A stretch of 64,000 bases of DNA from Variovorax sp. PAMC 28711 (GCF_001577265.1 NZ_CP014517.1:1603001-1667000), one strand, 5' to 3'; shown: positions 18,257 through 28,693, counted from the first letter of the stretch. Notes: generated by a model from the sequence alone, not told the origin. Translations and numbers: made by a program.

Positions 18257-18346
18257 GCAGACTTCCTCTCAATACCCCCGGTTCGTTACACCGGTAAGGC
18301 TGGTGAAGCGCCGGGCACGCCGTGCACAGCGCGCCAGGAACGGGAT

Positions 18347-18375
18347 CAAAAACAACTTGCGCCGCACGGCGCAAG
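18347..18375 (-). terminator. Terminator-like hairpin between rpsD and rpoA
   Basis: On the minus strand CTTGCGCCG-TG-CGGCGCAAG forms a 9-base stem, followed by TTGTTTTTGA. It starts eight bases after the rpsD stop and precedes rpoA by about 90 bases. It should act as a partial terminator or RNA-stabilising 3' end rather than a full stop, because rpoA and rplQ lie beyond it. Confidence 0.65.
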
Positions 18376-18382
18376 CAAGGGA

Positions 18383-19006
18383 TCAACGCGAATAGAGTTC
18401 GACGATCAACGATTCGTTGATATCGGCAGCGAATTCGTCGCGATCCGGAACCTTCTTGAAGGTGCCTTCGGCCTTGTCGGCATTCACTTCGACCCAGGCC
18501 GGCATGCCGACCTGTGCAGCCAATTGCAGCGCTTCGGCCACACGGGTCTGCTTCTTGGACTTGTCGCGCACCGCGATCACGTCGCCTGTCTTGACCAGGT
18601 ACGACGCGATGTTGACCGACTGGCCGTTCACCGTGATGGCACGGTGCGACACGAGCTGGCGCGCCTCGGCGCGGGTCGAGCCAAAGCCCATGCGATAGAC
18701 AACGTTGTCAAGACGGCATTCCAGCAAGAACAGCAGGTTGGCGCCCGTGTTGCCACGGCGACGGTCTGCTTCTTCGAAGTAGCGGCGGAATTGCTTTTCC
18801 AGCACGCCGTACATGCGCTTGACCTTCTGCTTTTCACGCAGTTGAAGACCGAAGTCGGACGTGCGCTGACCCGAAGTGCGGCCATGCTGGCCCGGCTTGG
18901 AATCGAACTTCGACTTGTCCTGGATCGAACGACGAGCGCTCTTCAGGAACAGGTCGGTGCCTTCGCGGCGGGAAAGTTTGGCCTTGGGGCCGAGGTAGCG
19001 TGCCAC
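18383..19006 (-). CDS. rpsD: 30S ribosomal protein S4
   Basis: 207-residue S4, a primary 16S rRNA binder that nucleates 30S assembly; in enteric bacteria it also represses its operon. It opens [20 protein letters not shown], carries the [19 protein letters not shown] block, and has the S4 RNA-binding fold at about residues 95-160 ([20 protein letters not shown]). It is flanked on both sides by terminator-like hairpins. Confidence 0.98.
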   Translation of the reverse strand: MARYLGPKAKLSRREGTDLFLKSARRSIQDKSKFDSKPGQHGRTSGQRTSDFGLQLREKQKVKRMYGVLEKQFRRYFEEADRRRGNTGANLLFLLECRLDNVVYRMGFGSTRAEARQLVSHRAITVNGQSVNIASYLVKTGDVIAVRDKSKKQTRVAEALQLAAQVGMPAWVEVNADKAEGTFKKVPDRDEFAADINESLIVELYSR

Positions 19007-19085
19007 GTGATTTCCTTTGTGTCATCTGCCGCAACAAATTGCTGCGGGAGCCAGCGGCGGCGTGCCGGTGGCGGTGGGCTTGGGT

Positions 19086-19124
19086 AAAAAACAAATGCGC
19101 AGCCGCTCGAAAGCAGGCTGCGCG
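19086..19124 (-). terminator. Terminator-like hairpin between rpsK and rpsD
   Basis: On the minus strand GCGCAGCC and GGCTGCGC form an 8-base stem with an 11-12 base loop, followed by ATTTGTTTTTTACC. It lies 13 bases after the rpsK stop and about 80 bases ahead of rpsD. Together with the hairpin after rpsD it would set stepwise transcription levels in the operon. Confidence 0.6.
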
Positions 19125-19137
19125 TTGCGACTGACGA

Positions 19138-19542
19138 TCAGATGCGGCGACGCTTCTGGGGACGGCAACCGTTGTGCGGGACGGGTGTCACGTCGGCAAT
19201 GGAATTGATCCGGATGCCGAGCGCAGCCAGTGCGCGCACCGACGATTCGCGACCTGGGCCCGGACCCTTGATCTCGACGTCGAGGTTCTTGATGCCTTGC
19301 TCGACAGCCGCACGGCCCGCGACTTCGGAAGCGACCTGCGCAGCGAACGGCGTCGACTTGCGCGAGCCCTTGAAGCCCTGGCCGCCCGACGACGCCCACG
19401 ACAGGGCGTTGCCCTGGCGATCGGTGATCGTGATGATGGTGTTGTTGAACGAGGCGTGCACGTGAGCGATGCCATCCGCAACGTTCTTACGAACCTTCTT
19501 GCGAACGCGCTGTGCGGCGTTGTTTGCAGGTGCTTTAGCCAT
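19138..19542 (-). CDS. rpsK: 30S ribosomal protein S11
   Basis: 134-residue S11 with the conserved [20 protein letters not shown] and the C-terminal [17 protein letters not shown], which ends as in almost all bacterial S11 proteins. It forms part of the 30S platform near the Shine-Dalgarno helix. It follows rpsM by 13 bases. Confidence 0.98.
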   Translation of the reverse strand: MAKAPANNAAQRVRKKVRKNVADGIAHVHASFNNTIITITDRQGNALSWASSGGQGFKGSRKSTPFAAQVASEVAGRAAVEQGIKNLDVEIKGPGPGRESSVRALAALGIRINSIADVTPVPHNGCRPQKRRRI

Positions 19543-19555
19543 GCTGTTTCAATCC

Positions 19556-19921
19556 TTATTTCTTCAGGGACTGCGCGGCCTTGCGCGGACCCTTGCGGGT
19601 GCGGGCATTGGTCCGCGTGCGCTGACCGCGCATCGGCAAGCCGCGACGGTGACGGAAGCCGCGGTAGCAGCCGATGTCCATCAAGCGCTTGATGTTCATC
19701 GTCGTCTCGCGGCGCAGATCGCCTTCGATGGTGAAGAGAGCGATCTGATCGCGGATCTTTTCCAGATCCGAGTCGGTCAGATCCTTGATCTTCTTCGAAT
19801 ATTCGATACCGCTCGCTTCGCAGATTTGACGGGCGCGGGTGCGACCGATACCGAAGATGGCGGTCAGGCCAATTTCAGCGTGCTTGTGCGGCGGAATGTT
19901 GATGCCAGCAATACGTGCCAT
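19556..19921 (-). CDS. rpsM: 30S ribosomal protein S13
   Basis: 121-residue S13 opening [20 protein letters not shown] and ending in a basic tail ([19 protein letters not shown]) that contacts the P-site tRNA and the inter-subunit bridge. It carries the conserved [19 protein letters not shown] segment. It is 23 bases downstream of rpmJ. Confidence 0.98.
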   Translation of the reverse strand: MARIAGINIPPHKHAEIGLTAIFGIGRTRARQICEASGIEYSKKIKDLTDSDLEKIRDQIALFTIEGDLRRETTMNIKRLMDIGCYRGFRHRRGLPMRGQRTRTNARTRKGPRKAAQSLKK

Positions 19922-19944
19922 GTGCGTCCTCTAATACTCTTTGA

Positions 19945-20058
19945 TCAACCCTGGCGCTGCTTGTGGCGCGGGTCGGTACAGATCACACGCACAACACCCT
20001 TGCGGCGGATGACCTTGCAATTACGACAAATGGTTTTGACCGAAGCCGAAACTCTCAT
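19945..20058 (-). CDS. rpmJ: 50S ribosomal protein L36
   Basis: A 37-residue gene between secY and rpsM. The translation begins [20 protein letters not shown] and continues to [12 protein letters not shown]. The C-X2-C then C-X4-H pattern is the zinc ribbon of the C+ form of L36. GGAG lies just before the ATG. No infA gene lies between secY and rpmJ; only 44 bases separate them. Confidence 0.97.
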   Translation of the reverse strand: MRVSASVKTICRNCKVIRRKGVVRVICTDPRHKQRQG

Positions 20059-20102
20059 TTCATTCTCCTAAAACTTGTTCTCGCGAATCCGATATGGACT
20101 GG

Positions 20103-21416
20103 TTACGACGTCTTGAAGTTGGCCTTCTTCAGCAGCGATTCGTACTGCTGGGACATCATGTAGTTCTGCACCTGGGCCATGAAATCCATGGTCACGACGA
20201 CGATGATCAAGAGCGAAGTGCCGCCGAAATAGAACGGCACGTTGTACTTGAGGATCAGGAACTCCGGCAGCAGGCAGACGAAGGTGATGTACACCGCGCC
20301 AGCCAACGTCAGGCGAACCAGAATCTTGTCGATGTAGCGAGCCGTCTGGTCGCCCGGACGAATGCCCGGAACGAACGCACCGCTCTTCTTCAGGTTGTCT
20401 GCCGTTTCCTTGCTGTTGAACACGAGTGCCGTGTAGAAGAAGCAGAAGAAAACGATTGCAGCGGCATAGAGCAGAACATAGATGGGCTCACCCGGTCGCA
20501 GCGCGCCGGCAATGTCCTTGATCCAGCGAAACCCGCCCTCACCCGTGCTGAACCAGCCCACCACCGTTGCCGGCAGAAGAATGATCGACGAGGCGAAGAT
20601 CGGCGGAATCACACCCGCCATGTTCAGCTTCAGGGGCAGGTGCGACGACTGACCGCCGTACACCTTGTTGCCGACCTGTCGACGTGCGTAGTTCACCAAG
20701 ATCTTGCGCTGGCCGCGTTCCACGAACACCACGAAGTAGGTGACTAGGATCACGACTGCCACGATGAACAATGCAGCGATGACATTCATCGCACCGGTAC
20801 GCACCAGTTCAAGCAAGCCGCCCACCGCGCCGGGCAAGCCCGCTGCGATGCCTGCGAAAATCAGGATCGAGATGCCGTTGCCCAAGCCCCGCTCGGTGAT
20901 CTGTTCGCCCAGCCACATCAGGAACATCGACCCCGCCGTCAGGCTGACCATGGCGGTGATCCGGAAGCCGAAGCCAGGGGTGATCACCAGACCGGCAGAC
21001 GATTCGAGCGCCACGGCAATACTGAACGACTGGAACAATGCCAGCCCCAGGGCACCGTAACGCGTGTACTGCGTGATCTTGCGACGGCCGGCTTCGCCTT
21101 CCTTCTTGAGCGCTTCAAAGCTCGGAAGGACGTAGCCCATCAACTGCATGATGATCGACGCCGAGATGTACGGCATGATCCCCAGCGCGAACACGGTGAA
21201 GCGCGATAACGCGCCACCCGAGAACATGTTGAACAGACTCAGGATGCCGCCCTGTTGACCCTGGAACAGCTGCGCCAGCTGGTCCGGATTGATGCCCGGA
21301 ACAGGAATGTGCGCGCCCACGCGATAAACCACGAGAGCGAGCAGCAAAAACACGAGTCGGCGACGCAGGTCTCCGAACTTGCCCGTTTTTGCGATCGTTG
21401 CTGCGCTAGTTGCCAC
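20103..21416 (-). CDS. secY: Protein translocase subunit SecY
   Basis: 437-residue SecY, the pore subunit of the SecYEG translocon, with ten hydrophobic transmembrane segments. Typical stretches are [20 protein letters not shown] in the first segment, [20 protein letters not shown], and the cytoplasmic loop with [21 protein letters not shown] before the [11 protein letters not shown] segment. It sits between rplO and rpmJ as in the spc operon. Length is standard. Confidence 0.98.
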   Translation of the reverse strand: MATSAATIAKTGKFGDLRRRLVFLLLALVVYRVGAHIPVPGINPDQLAQLFQGQQGGILSLFNMFSGGALSRFTVFALGIMPYISASIIMQLMGYVLPSFEALKKEGEAGRRKITQYTRYGALGLALFQSFSIAVALESSAGLVITPGFGFRITAMVSLTAGSMFLMWLGEQITERGLGNGISILIFAGIAAGLPGAVGGLLELVRTGAMNVIAALFIVAVVILVTYFVVFVERGQRKILVNYARRQVGNKVYGGQSSHLPLKLNMAGVIPPIFASSIILLPATVVGWFSTGEGGFRWIKDIAGALRPGEPIYVLLYAAAIVFFCFFYTALVFNSKETADNLKKSGAFVPGIRPGDQTARYIDKILVRLTLAGAVYITFVCLLPEFLILKYNVPFYFGGTSLLIIVVVTMDFMAQVQNYMMSQQYESLLKKANFKTS

Positions 21417-21440
21417 GAGGAGCTTCTTTCAGTCGGGAGA

Positions 21441-21872
21441 TCAGGCGACGCTGCCGCCGGCAGCTTCGATCACGGCCTTGGCACCTGCGGTGGCGCCCAC
21501 ACCGGTCAGCTTGACAGCCTTGGTGAGTTCACCCGTCTTGATGACCTTGACGACCTTGATCATCTGGCCCACGAGACCCGCTTGCTTCAGCGCGAGCATG
21601 TCGACTTCGGCCAGGCCGAGCTGCTCGAGTGCAGTCAGCGTGACTTCGGCGTTGTACTTCAGCAGATGCGACTTGAAACCCCGCTTGGGCAGGCGACGCT
21701 GCAGCGGCATTTGACCGCCTTCGAAGCCCACCTTGTGGAAACCACCGGCGCGCGACTTTTGACCCTTGTGGCCACGACCTGCGGTCTTGCCGATGCCAGA
21801 ACCGATACCGCGACCAACGCGACGCTTTGCGTGCTTGGCGCCTGCGGCCGGCTTGATGCCATTGAGTTGCAT
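21441..21872 (-). CDS. rplO: 50S ribosomal protein L15
   Basis: 143-residue L15 with the glycine-rich N-terminus [20 protein letters not shown] and [20 protein letters not shown]. It is a late-assembling 50S protein. It follows rpmD by 11 bases and precedes secY by 24. Confidence 0.98.
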   Translation of the reverse strand: MQLNGIKPAAGAKHAKRRVGRGIGSGIGKTAGRGHKGQKSRAGGFHKVGFEGGQMPLQRRLPKRGFKSHLLKYNAEVTLTALEQLGLAEVDMLALKQAGLVGQMIKVVKVIKTGELTKAVKLTGVGATAGAKAVIEAAGGSVA

Positions 21873-21883
21873 ATCAGTCTCTC

Positions 21884-22069
21884 TTAGAGCACTTTGACCA
21901 GATAACTGATCTTGTTGATCATGCCGCGCACTGCGGGCGTGTCCTGGAGTTCGCTCACGCTGTTGATCTTGCGCAGGCCGAGGCCACGCACGGTCGCGCG
22001 ATGCGATTCCTTGGTACCAATCGGGCTTTTAACCAGTTGGACCTTGAGCATTTGTTGTTGCGTCGTCAT
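21884..22069 (-). CDS. rpmD: 50S ribosomal protein L30
   Basis: 61-residue L30 with [20 protein letters not shown] and the [20 protein letters not shown] block. The first nine residues (MTTQQQMLK) allow an alternative start at the second Met, but the first ATG gives the normal family length. Bacterial L30 is dispensable in some lineages; it is kept here. Confidence 0.96.
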   Translation of the reverse strand: MTTQQQMLKVQLVKSPIGTKESHRATVRGLGLRKINSVSELQDTPAVRGMINKISYLVKVL

Positions 22070-22095
22070 GGGATTGCTTTCGAAAAACTCGCCGA

Positions 22096-22614
22096 TCAGG
22101 CGAAGATTTCCTCGACGGTGAGACCGCGCTTGGCAGCCACGCGGGATGCCGTCGTCGAGTTCTTCAACCCGTCGAGGGTGGCGCGCACCATGTTGTAGGG
22201 ATTCGACGAACCATGGCTCTTCGCCACGATGTCGGTGATGCCCAGAACTTCGAAGACGGCGCGCATCGGGCCGCCGGCAATGATGCCGGTACCCTTGGGT
22301 GCCGGGATCATGACCACCGAAGCGGCCCCATGGTGGCCGGTCACGCGGTGATGCAAGGTGCCGTTCTTGATCGAAATCTGGAACAGGTTGCGACGCGCTT
22401 CTTCCATGGCCTTCTGCACGGCAGCAGGCACTTCCTTCGACTTGCCCTTGCCCATGCCGACCTTGCCGTCGCCATCACCGACCACGGTCAGTGCGGCGAA
22501 ACCGAGGATACGACCACCCTTCACCACCTTGGTGACACGGTTGATCGCGATCATCTTCTCGCGCAAACCGTCTTCCGGGCCTTCGTTCTGCGTTCTTGCT
22601 TGAATCTTTGCCAT
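22096..22614 (-). CDS. rpsE: 30S ribosomal protein S5
   Basis: 172-residue S5. The double-stranded-RNA-binding part starts at [20 protein letters not shown], and the C-terminal domain has [21 protein letters not shown]5 lines the mRNA entry channel and affects translational fidelity. Gene order rplR-rpsE-rpmD is standard. Confidence 0.98.
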   Translation of the reverse strand: MAKIQARTQNEGPEDGLREKMIAINRVTKVVKGGRILGFAALTVVGDGDGKVGMGKGKSKEVPAAVQKAMEEARRNLFQISIKNGTLHHRVTGHHGAASVVMIPAPKGTGIIAGGPMRAVFEVLGITDIVAKSHGSSNPYNMVRATLDGLKNSTTASRVAAKRGLTVEEIFA

Positions 22615-22632
22615 TTTGAATCTCGTGTCCGG

Positions 22633-23001
22633 TTAGAACTGCAGGCCCGCTTCGCGCGCCGCCTCGGCCAGCGCTTTCACGCGGCCGTGGTAGGCGAAAC
22701 CAGCGCGGTCAAAGGCAACCTTCTCGACGCCGGCGGCCTTCGCCTTCTCGGCGATCCGCTTGCCGATCGCGGTTGCAGCGGCGGCGTTGCCGCCCTTGCC
22801 GGAGCCACCGAGCGACGTGCGCATTTCGGCTTCGGCCGTCGATGCAGTCGCGATCACCTTGGTGCCGTCGTCGGAGATGACGGTGGCATAGATGTGCAGG
22901 TTGGTGCGGTTCACCGTGAGGCGAGCCACCCCTTGCGTGGCGATGCGGATGCGGGTCTGACGCGAGCGGCGCAGACGCTGTGCTTTTTTGGTCAACATCA
23001 T
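22633..23001 (-). CDS. rplR: 50S ribosomal protein L18
   Basis: 122-residue L18, a 5S rRNA-binding protein. It opens [20 protein letters not shown] and ends [28 protein letters not shown] in the family manner ([20 protein letters not shown]). Two tandem ATG codons stand at the start; the first is used. Confidence 0.97.
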   Translation of the reverse strand: MMLTKKAQRLRRSRQTRIRIATQGVARLTVNRTNLHIYATVISDDGTKVIATASTAEAEMRTSLGGSGKGGNAAAATAIGKRIAEKAKAAGVEKVAFDRAGFAYHGRVKALAEAAREAGLQF

Positions 23002-23012
23002 TTTGCTGCCCC

Positions 23013-23546
23013 TTACTTCTTCTTGGTCTCTTTGATCACGATCTTCTCGTCCGAATAACGGATGCCCTTGCCCTTGTACGGCTCAGGCGGACGAACAGCG
23101 CGGATCTCAGCGGCGATTTGACCAACGCGCTGACGGTCAGCACCCTTGATCACGATTTCGGTCGGGGTCGCGGTGGCCACCGTGATGCCTTGCGGCATGT
23201 CGATGTTGACCGGGTGCGAGTACCCGACTTGCAGATTCAGCTTGTTGCCGGAGGCTGCAGCTTTGAAGCCGACGCCGACCAGATTGAGCTTCTTTTCGAA
23301 ACCCTTGGTCACGCCAACCACCATGTTGTTGACCAGCTGGCGAATCGTGCCGCTCATCGCATTCGCTTCACGCGATTCGTTGGCGGGCTCGAAGCTCAGC
23401 TTGCCGTCGTTGTTGACGACCTTGACCAGCGAATTGCGCGCGAGATTGAGCGTACCGCCCGAACCCTTCACGCTGATCTGGTCTTCCTTGATCGACACAT
23501 CCACACCTGCGGGGATGGCGACCGGCATTTTTCCGACTCGGGACAT
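23013..23546 (-). CDS. rplF: 50S ribosomal protein L6
   Basis: 177-residue L6 of two repeated domains. The N-terminus [20 protein letters not shown] and the C-terminal signature [20 protein letters not shown] followed by [16 protein letters not shown] are diagnostic. It lies near the sarcin-ricin loop, where elongation factors bind. Confidence 0.98.
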   Translation of the reverse strand: MSRVGKMPVAIPAGVDVSIKEDQISVKGSGGTLNLARNSLVKVVNNDGKLSFEPANESREANAMSGTIRQLVNNMVVGVTKGFEKKLNLVGVGFKAAASGNKLNLQVGYSHPVNIDMPQGITVATATPTEIVIKGADRQRVGQIAAEIRAVRPPEPYKGKGIRYSDEKIVIKETKKK

Positions 23547-23570
23547 TTCAGTGACTCCTCAATGTCTCGG

Positions 23571-23966
23571 TTAGGCGACGTAGCACAGAACTTCGCCACC
23601 GACACCGGTAGCGCGCGCCTTGCGGTCGGTCATCACGCCCTGGGGGGTCGTGACGATCGCGACGCCGAGGCCGTTCTGGACTTGCGGAATGGCTGCGCTG
23701 GCCTTGTAGACGCGCAAACCGGGACGGCTCACGCGCTCGATGCGCTCGATGACCGGGCGGCCAGCGTAGTACTTCAAGGTGATGACGAGTTCGGACTTGC
23801 CGGACTCGGTCTTCACTTCGAAGCCGTCGATGTAACCCTCGTCCTTCAGGACTTGTGCAATCGCAGCCTTCACCTTGGAAGACGGGATCGACACGGTGGG
23901 CTTCGCCACCATCTGCGCGTTACGAATACGCGTCAGCAGGTCGGCAATGGGATCACTCATGCTCAT
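23571..23966 (-). CDS. rpsH: 30S ribosomal protein S8
   Basis: 131-residue S8, opening [19 protein letters not shown] and ending with [11 protein letters not shown]8 binds 16S helix 21 and, in Escherichia coli, represses the spc operon by binding rplE mRNA. Start choice: the first ATG gives MSMSDPI; the third codon is also ATG and would give the more usual MSDPI N-terminus. Confidence 0.97.
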   Translation of the reverse strand: MSMSDPIADLLTRIRNAQMVAKPTVSIPSSKVKAAIAQVLKDEGYIDGFEVKTESGKSELVITLKYYAGRPVIERIERVSRPGLRVYKASAAIPQVQNGLGVAIVTTPQGVMTDRKARATGVGGEVLCYVA

Positions 23967-23986
23967 GTTGTTTACTCCTGCCTGGC

Positions 23987-24292
23987 TTACCAGCTGGCCT
24001 TGGTGACACCGGGGATGTCGCCAGCGAAAGCCAGTTCACGGATCTTGGCGCGAGCCAGACCGAACTGACGGAAAGTGCCACGCGGACGACCGGTGATAGC
24101 ACAGCGGTTGCGCTGACGCGTCGGGTTCGCATTGCGCGGCAGCTTCTGCAGGCCCAGACGGGCTGCTGCGCGCTCTTCGTCGCTCTTCTTGGCGTCGTTG
24201 GCAATCGCCTTGAACTCGGCGTGCTTGGCAGCGTACTTGGCGACCAGGTTGTCGCGCTTGAGTTCGCGCTGAATCAGAGATTGTTTAGCCAT
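23987..24292 (-). CDS. rpsN: 30S ribosomal protein S14
   Basis: 101-residue S14 of the long, zinc-free type: it lacks the paired Cys motifs of the C+ form and has the extra N-terminal 40 residues. It starts [20 protein letters not shown] and ends with [20 protein letters not shown] and a basic tail. The ATG at 24292 follows rplE by seven bases; in-frame sequence upstream belongs to the rplE region and is not used. Confidence 0.97.
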   Translation of the reverse strand: MAKQSLIQRELKRDNLVAKYAAKHAEFKAIANDAKKSDEERAAARLGLQKLPRNANPTRQRNRCAITGRPRGTFRQFGLARAKIRELAFAGDIPGVTKASW

Positions 24293-24299
24293 GGTCGCC

Positions 24300-24839
24300 T
24301 CAGTTCTTGAACGGGAAACGGAAACCAGCGAGGAGCGCCTTGGCTTCTTCGTCGGTCTTGGCCGTCGTCGTGATGCTGATGTTGAGACCGCGCAAGGCAT
24401 CGACCTTGTCGTATTCGATCTCGGGGAAAATGATCTGCTCTTTCACGCCGATGTTGTAGTTGCCACGGCCATCGAAGGCACGACCGGAGATACCGCGAAA
24501 GTCACGAACACGCGGCAGGGCCACGGTCACGAAACGGTCCAGGAACTCATACATCTGCACGCCGCGCAGCGTGACCATGCAGCCGATCGGTTGCATTTCG
24601 CGGATCTTGAAGCCGGCGATGGCCTTCTTCGACTTGGTGACGACCGGCTTCTGGCCGGCAATCTTCGTCAGGTCGCCGACGGCGTTGTCGAGAACCTTCT
24701 TGTCGGCAACCGCTTCACCCACACCCATGTTGAGCGTGATCTTGGTGATGCGCGGAACCTGCATCGGCGACTTGTAGCCGAACTTTTCGGTCAGATCCTT
24801 GGAGATCTTGTCGCGGAATTGTTGTTGGAGACGTGCCAT
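24300..24839 (-). CDS. rplE: 50S ribosomal protein L5
   Basis: 179-residue L5, a 5S rRNA-binding protein of the central protuberance that touches P-site tRNA. Conserved blocks: [40 protein letters not shown] ([20 protein letters not shown]) and [20 protein letters not shown]. In enteric bacteria its leader is the target of S8 autoregulation. Confidence 0.98.
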   Translation of the reverse strand: MARLQQQFRDKISKDLTEKFGYKSPMQVPRITKITLNMGVGEAVADKKVLDNAVGDLTKIAGQKPVVTKSKKAIAGFKIREMQPIGCMVTLRGVQMYEFLDRFVTVALPRVRDFRGISGRAFDGRGNYNIGVKEQIIFPEIEYDKVDALRGLNISITTTAKTDEEAKALLAGFRFPFKN

Positions 24840-24850
24840 GTGAATGCTCC

Positions 24851-25168
24851 TCAGGCCAGCTTGATTTCGTCGCCGCTGGACTTGAAGACGCGAAAGCGCT
24901 TGCCGTCCGTGACCTTGATGCCCACGCGATCGGCCTTGCCGGTCGCGGCATTGAAGATCGCCACGTTGGATTGATGGATCGGCATCGTCTTTTCGACGAT
25001 GCCACCAGTCGTTCCCTTGAGCGGGTTCGGCTTGGCGTGCTTCTTGACGATGTTGATGCCGTCGACGATCAGGTAGGAATCGTCCTTGCGCAGCGACACT
25101 GTGCCGCGCTTGCCCTTGTCACGACCGGCCAACACGATGACCTGGTCGCCTTTGCGAATCTTGTTCAT
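24851..25168 (-). CDS. rplX: 50S ribosomal protein L24
   Basis: 105-residue L24 with the KOW motif at the N-terminus ([20 protein letters not shown]) and [20 protein letters not shown]. It is an assembly initiator of the 50S subunit. It follows rplN by 13 bases. Confidence 0.98.
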   Translation of the reverse strand: MNKIRKGDQVIVLAGRDKGKRGTVSLRKDDSYLIVDGINIVKKHAKPNPLKGTTGGIVEKTMPIHQSNVAIFNAATGKADRVGIKVTDGKRFRVFKSSGDEIKLA

Positions 25169-25181
25169 GGCGTGGTTGTCC

Positions 25182-25550
25182 TTACAGAACTTCAGGAGCC
25201 AGCGACACGATCTTCATGAACTTTTCGGTGCGCAGCTCGCGCGTCACCGGTCCGAAGATGCGGGTGCCGATCGGCTCCAGCTTGGCGTTGAGCAACACAG
25301 CTGCGTTGCCATCGAATTTCACGAGCGAGCCGTCAGCACGACGGATGCCCTTGGCGGTGCGGACGACCACAGCGCTGTAGATCTCGCCTTTTTTGACGCG
25401 ACCACGCGGAGCGCATTCCTTGATGCTGACCTTGATGACGTCGCCCACGCTGGCATAACGCCGCTTGGAGCCACCGAGCACCTTGATACACAGCACGGAT
25501 TTCGCACCCGTGTTGTCGGCCACTTCGAGCCTGGATTCAGTTTGGATCAT
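25182..25550 (-). CDS. rplN: 50S ribosomal protein L14
   Basis: 122-residue L14 opening [20 protein letters not shown] and ending [16 protein letters not shown]. It forms an inter-subunit bridge on the 50S subunit. It is the first gene of this ribosomal block: no rpsQ or rpmC lies upstream, where a divergent lipoprotein gene is found instead. A good promoter is visible about 135 bases upstream. The in-frame sequence before the ATG at 25550 is leader, not coding. Confidence 0.98.
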   Translation of the reverse strand: MIQTESRLEVADNTGAKSVLCIKVLGGSKRRYASVGDVIKVSIKECAPRGRVKKGEIYSAVVVRTAKGIRRADGSLVKFDGNAAVLLNAKLEPIGTRIFGPVTRELRTEKFMKIVSLAPEVL

Positions 25551-25685
25551 TTTGAATAGTTCCCAACTTGTACCGCTGCAAACGAATTTGCAATGGTCAG
25601 TCTTGGGCCCGTCGTCAGCACTTCGAACCACTCGAGGCACCACCGGTTGGGCGGAAAGCTTCGCCTTTTTGAAGCGAAGCCCGCT

Positions 25686-25714
25686 ATTGTGCCATGCGTT
25701 TGCCAGAAGGTCAA
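25686..25714 (-). promoter_or_regulatory. rplNp: Sigma-70 promoter of the rplN ribosomal block
   Basis: Read on the minus strand: -35 TTGACC, 17-base spacer, -10 CACAAT. Transcription should start near 25679, leaving a leader of about 128 bases before rplN. The leader contains the hairpin GCTTCGC / GCGAAGC (about 25656-25680). The rest of the 205-base gap up to the divergent lipoprotein gene shows no other gene. Confidence 0.65.
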
Positions 25715-25755
25715 CTGCCCTGCAACGCGAAAGACAGGAAACTAGACTCAGGCCT

Positions 25756-26937
25756 GTGTCCGCTTCCGATGCCCCGCCTCTTACCCGCCGCAGGATGCTG
25801 GCCGCCACGGTCGCGTGGACGGCAGCGCTGGGAAGCGCTGCGCTCGGGGGGTGCGACGGCCCGTCCCTCGCTGCGCGCCCAAAACGACCACAGCAGTTGC
25901 AGCGCTTGGCGGAGGCGCAATGGCCGCATCGGCTGCAGATCGGCGGAACGACCGCCGGCGGGCTGTCCGGCATCGACTACGACACGGGTCGAGGCGCGTA
26001 CCTGATGCTCAGCGATGACCGCTCGGACCTCGCGCCGGCCCGGTTCTATGTCGCCCGTTGGCCATCGGCCACAGCCGCTGCGCCCTCACCCGATGCCGTT
26101 GTTTTTCTGCAGCGACCCGGCGGCGGGATGTGGCCCGATCGCCGGCACGCCATGGACGGCCTCCCGGTTCCCGACCCGGAATCGCTGCGCCTGCGCCCCG
26201 GCACCGGGACGCTGCTGTGGTCCAGCGAAGGCGATGTGGCACGCGGATTCGGGCCGGCACTCTATGAATCCTCGCGCGACGGCCACTTCCTGCGCGCGTT
26301 CGCCCTACCGCCCATGTTCCAGGTCGACCCCGCACGGCGACGCGGTCCGCGCGACAACCTCGGCTTCGAGGGGATCGCGACGACGCCGGACGGCCGCCAC
26401 GCATGGCTCGCGATGGAAAACGCGCTCCTCCAGGACGGCCCCGAACCGACGGTCGGCGCGCCGGGCGGCCCATGCCGCTTCACGCAGATCGACTTGGCGA
26501 GCGACGCGGCGGTGCGCCAGATCGCCTACCTTCCCGACGCCATCCCGCAGCGCCCGCTGGTGCCCGGCACCTATGCCGACAACGGTGTCAGCGAGGTGTT
26601 GATGATCGACGAGCACCGCATGCTCGTGCTCGAACGCGCCTACGCCGCGGGCGTGGGCAATTCGCTGCGTCTCTACGAGATCGACACGCGTGCGGCAAGC
26701 GACGTGCTGGCGATCGACGCCCTGCCGCCGACCGATGCCCGCCGCCTTGCCGCGCCCAAACGGCTCGTGGCCGACTTCGCCACACTCGGTCTCTCGCGCC
26801 TGGACAACAGTGAAGGCATGTGCTGGGGACCGCCGCTCGCCAACGGCAACCGCATGCTGGTCGTCGTGAGCGACGACAATTTCAACCCGCTGCAGATCAC
26901 CCAGTTCGCTGCCTTCGAATTCACCGACCGACCATGA
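25756..26937 (+). CDS. Phytase-like (esterase-like) lipoprotein
   Basis: 393-residue exported protein of the esterase-like/phytase-like beta-propeller family. The GTG at 25756 gives a signal region with RRR at residues 11-13, a hydrophobic stretch and the lipobox LGGC near residue 30, so it is a probable Tat-exported lipoprotein; the ATG at 25795 would lose the arginines. Family blocks: [20 protein letters not shown] near the start, and [37 protein letters not shown] and [13 protein letters not shown] further on. Phosphoesterase activity is claimed for a few relatives, but the substrate is not known. It overlaps proC by four bases. Confidence 0.82.
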   Translation: MSASDAPPLTRRRMLAATVAWTAALGSAALGGCDGPSLAARPKRPQQLQRLAEAQWPHRLQIGGTTAGGLSGIDYDTGRGAYLMLSDDRSDLAPARFYVARWPSATAAAPSPDAVVFLQRPGGGMWPDRRHAMDGLPVPDPESLRLRPGTGTLLWSSEGDVARGFGPALYESSRDGHFLRAFALPPMFQVDPARRRGPRDNLGFEGIATTPDGRHAWLAMENALLQDGPEPTVGAPGGPCRFTQIDLASDAAVRQIAYLPDAIPQRPLVPGTYADNGVSEVLMIDEHRMLVLERAYAAGVGNSLRLYEIDTRAASDVLAIDALPPTDARRLAAPKRLVADFATLGLSRLDNSEGMCWGPPLANGNRMLVVVSDDNFNPLQITQFAAFEFTDRP

Positions 26938-27797
26938 CCATCGCCGCCCCCTTCCCGCCGCACCCGTCCGCCTCACCACGCCCGCTGCCTCCGATCGCCT
27001 TCATCGGTGGCGGCAACATGGCCAGCGCAATCGTCGGTGGCCTCCTCCGGCAGGGCGCCGACGCTGGCGATTTCGAAGTGGTGGAGCCCTTCGAGGCGGC
27101 GCGCACGCGACTGTCCGACGCGTTCGGCATCACGGCCCGGGCGGAAGCCAGTGACGCGCTCGCCCGTTGCGCGGTGGTGGTGTGGGCCGTCAAGCCACAG
27201 GCCTTTGCCGAGGCGGCCCGGCCGGTGCGTGCCTTTGCCGCCGACGCGCTTCACCTCAGCGTGGCCGCCGGCATTCCGTCGGAAAGCATTGCGCGCTGGC
27301 TCGGCACCGAACGCGTGGTGCGAGCCATGCCCAACACGCCGGCGCTGGTGGGCCAGGGAATGACCGGCTTGTTCGCCCGCGCCGGTGTCGACGGTCCAAA
27401 CCGCGCGCTCGTCGAGCAGCTGCTCGCAGCGACCGGCGAACTGTTGTGGGTGGACGCCGAAAGCGCACTCGATGCCGTCACGGCGATGTCCGGCTCGGGC
27501 CCGGCGTACGTGTTCTATTTCATCGAATCGATGACCGAGGCGGGCATCGAGATGGGCCTGCCGCCGGAGCAGGCGCAGCGCCTCGCCATCGGCACCTTCA
27601 CCGGCGCCTCGGCTCTCGCCAAAAGCGCGACTGAATCGCCCGCCGTGCTGCGCGAACGCGTGACGTCCAAAGGCGGCACGACCTACGCCGCAATCACCTC
27701 GATGCAGCGGGCGGACATCAAGGCGCAGTTCAAGACCGCGATCCGCGCCGCGCAGAAGCGCGCTGCAGAACTCGGCGACGAGTTCGGAAAAGCCTAG
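26934..27797 (+). CDS. proC: Pyrroline-5-carboxylate reductase
   Basis: 287-residue enzyme making L-proline from pyrroline-5-carboxylate with NAD(P)H. The Rossmann loop is [16 protein letters not shown] near residue 22, followed by VVVWAVKPQ and [18 protein letters not shown]. The C-terminal signature is [20 protein letters not shown] then [20 protein letters not shown]. Its ATG overlaps the lipoprotein stop. The first 20 residues, rich in proline, are a longer N-terminus than usual. It converges with ubiA, the coding ends overlapping by four bases. Confidence 0.96.
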   Translation: MTIAAPFPPHPSASPRPLPPIAFIGGGNMASAIVGGLLRQGADAGDFEVVEPFEAARTRLSDAFGITARAEASDALARCAVVVWAVKPQAFAEAARPVRAFAADALHLSVAAGIPSESIARWLGTERVVRAMPNTPALVGQGMTGLFARAGVDGPNRALVEQLLAATGELLWVDAESALDAVTAMSGSGPAYVFYFIESMTEAGIEMGLPPEQAQRLAIGTFTGASALAKSATESPAVLRERVTSKGGTTYAAITSMQRADIKAQFKTAIRAAQKRAAELGDEFGKA

Positions 27798-28693
27798 CGA
27801 AGCGCGTAGCCGGCCGCGATGCCGGCAAACACGGTGAAGCCCAGCCAGTGGTTCAGCCGGAAGGCCTTGAAACAACCGTCGCGCGTTCGGCTGCGAATGA
27901 GCCGCCAGTGCCAGAACGCTTGCACCGCGGCGATCGCGACGGCCCCAAAAAACACCGCGCCCAGCGCCCGGCTGGCGCCCGCCGCAGCCCAGATCGAGAG
28001 GAACGCCGCGTAGCTCGTCACGACCGCCGCCACGTCGAACCGCCCGAAGGTGATGGCCGACGTCTTCATGCCGATCTTCAGATCGTCGTCGCGGTCGACC
28101 ATCGCGTATTCGGTATCGTAGGCGAGCACCCAGCAGAGGTTGCCGACCAGCAGCGCGATCACGAACAACGCCGGCACCTGGCCTTGCACGGCCGCGAAGG
28201 CCATCGGAATGCCGAAACTGAACGCGATGCCCAGCACCGCCTGCGGCACCGAGACGAAGCGCTTGGCAAATGGATAGAGCACCGTGATTCCCAGCGCACC
28301 GAACGACCAGATCACCGTCAGCCGGTTCGTCGTGAGCACCAGCCCGAAGGCAAGCAACGCCAGTACCGCACCGAGCGTCAGCGCCTCTTTCACCGACACG
28401 GCGCCGCTCGTCACCGGGCGCTGCGCAGTGCGCTTCACGTGCTTGTCGAAGTCGCGGTCGGCCACGTCGTTGACGCAGCAGCCGGCACTGCGCATCAAGA
28501 TCGTGCCGAGCACGAACACGGTGAAAAGATGCCAGCCCGGCCAGCCATCGGCAGCGAACCACAACGCACCGAGCGTCGGCCACAGCAGAAGCAGCCAGCC
28601 CGCGGGCCGGCTCCAGCGGATCAGGTCGAGGTACAACGCAAAACGCCCGCGCGACGCGGGCGTGGCGTTGGCGGCAGCGGCGTCAGTCTTCAA
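27794..28693 (-). CDS. ubiA: 4-hydroxybenzoate polyprenyltransferase
   Basis: 299-residue inner-membrane prenyltransferase of ubiquinone synthesis, attaching the polyprenyl chain to 4-hydroxybenzoate. Both Asp-rich motifs are present: [15 protein letters not shown] (about residue 75) and [19 protein letters not shown] (about 195). About eight or nine hydrophobic segments follow the family pattern. The frame opens with TTG at 28693, overlapping the dps end by 11 bases. No strong ribosome-binding site is visible, so the exact start is uncertain, and translation may depend on coupling to dps. Confidence 0.95.
   Translation of the reverse strand: MKTDAAAANATPASRGRFALYLDLIRWSRPAGWLLLLWPTLGALWFAADGWPGWHLFTVFVLGTILMRSAGCCVNDVADRDFDKHVKRTAQRPVTSGAVSVKEALTLGAVLALLAFGLVLTTNRLTVIWSFGALGITVLYPFAKRFVSVPQAVLGIAFSFGIPMAFAAVQGQVPALFVIALLVGNLCWVLAYDTEYAMVDRDDDLKIGMKTSAITFGRFDVAAVVTSYAAFLSIWAAAGASRALGAVFFGAVAIAAVQAFWHWRLIRSRTRDGCFKAFRLNHWLGFTVFAGIAAGYALR

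Noticed and set aside
20059..20102. Possible infA gene between secY and rpmJ
   Set aside because: Only 44 bases separate the two genes, too short for infA.
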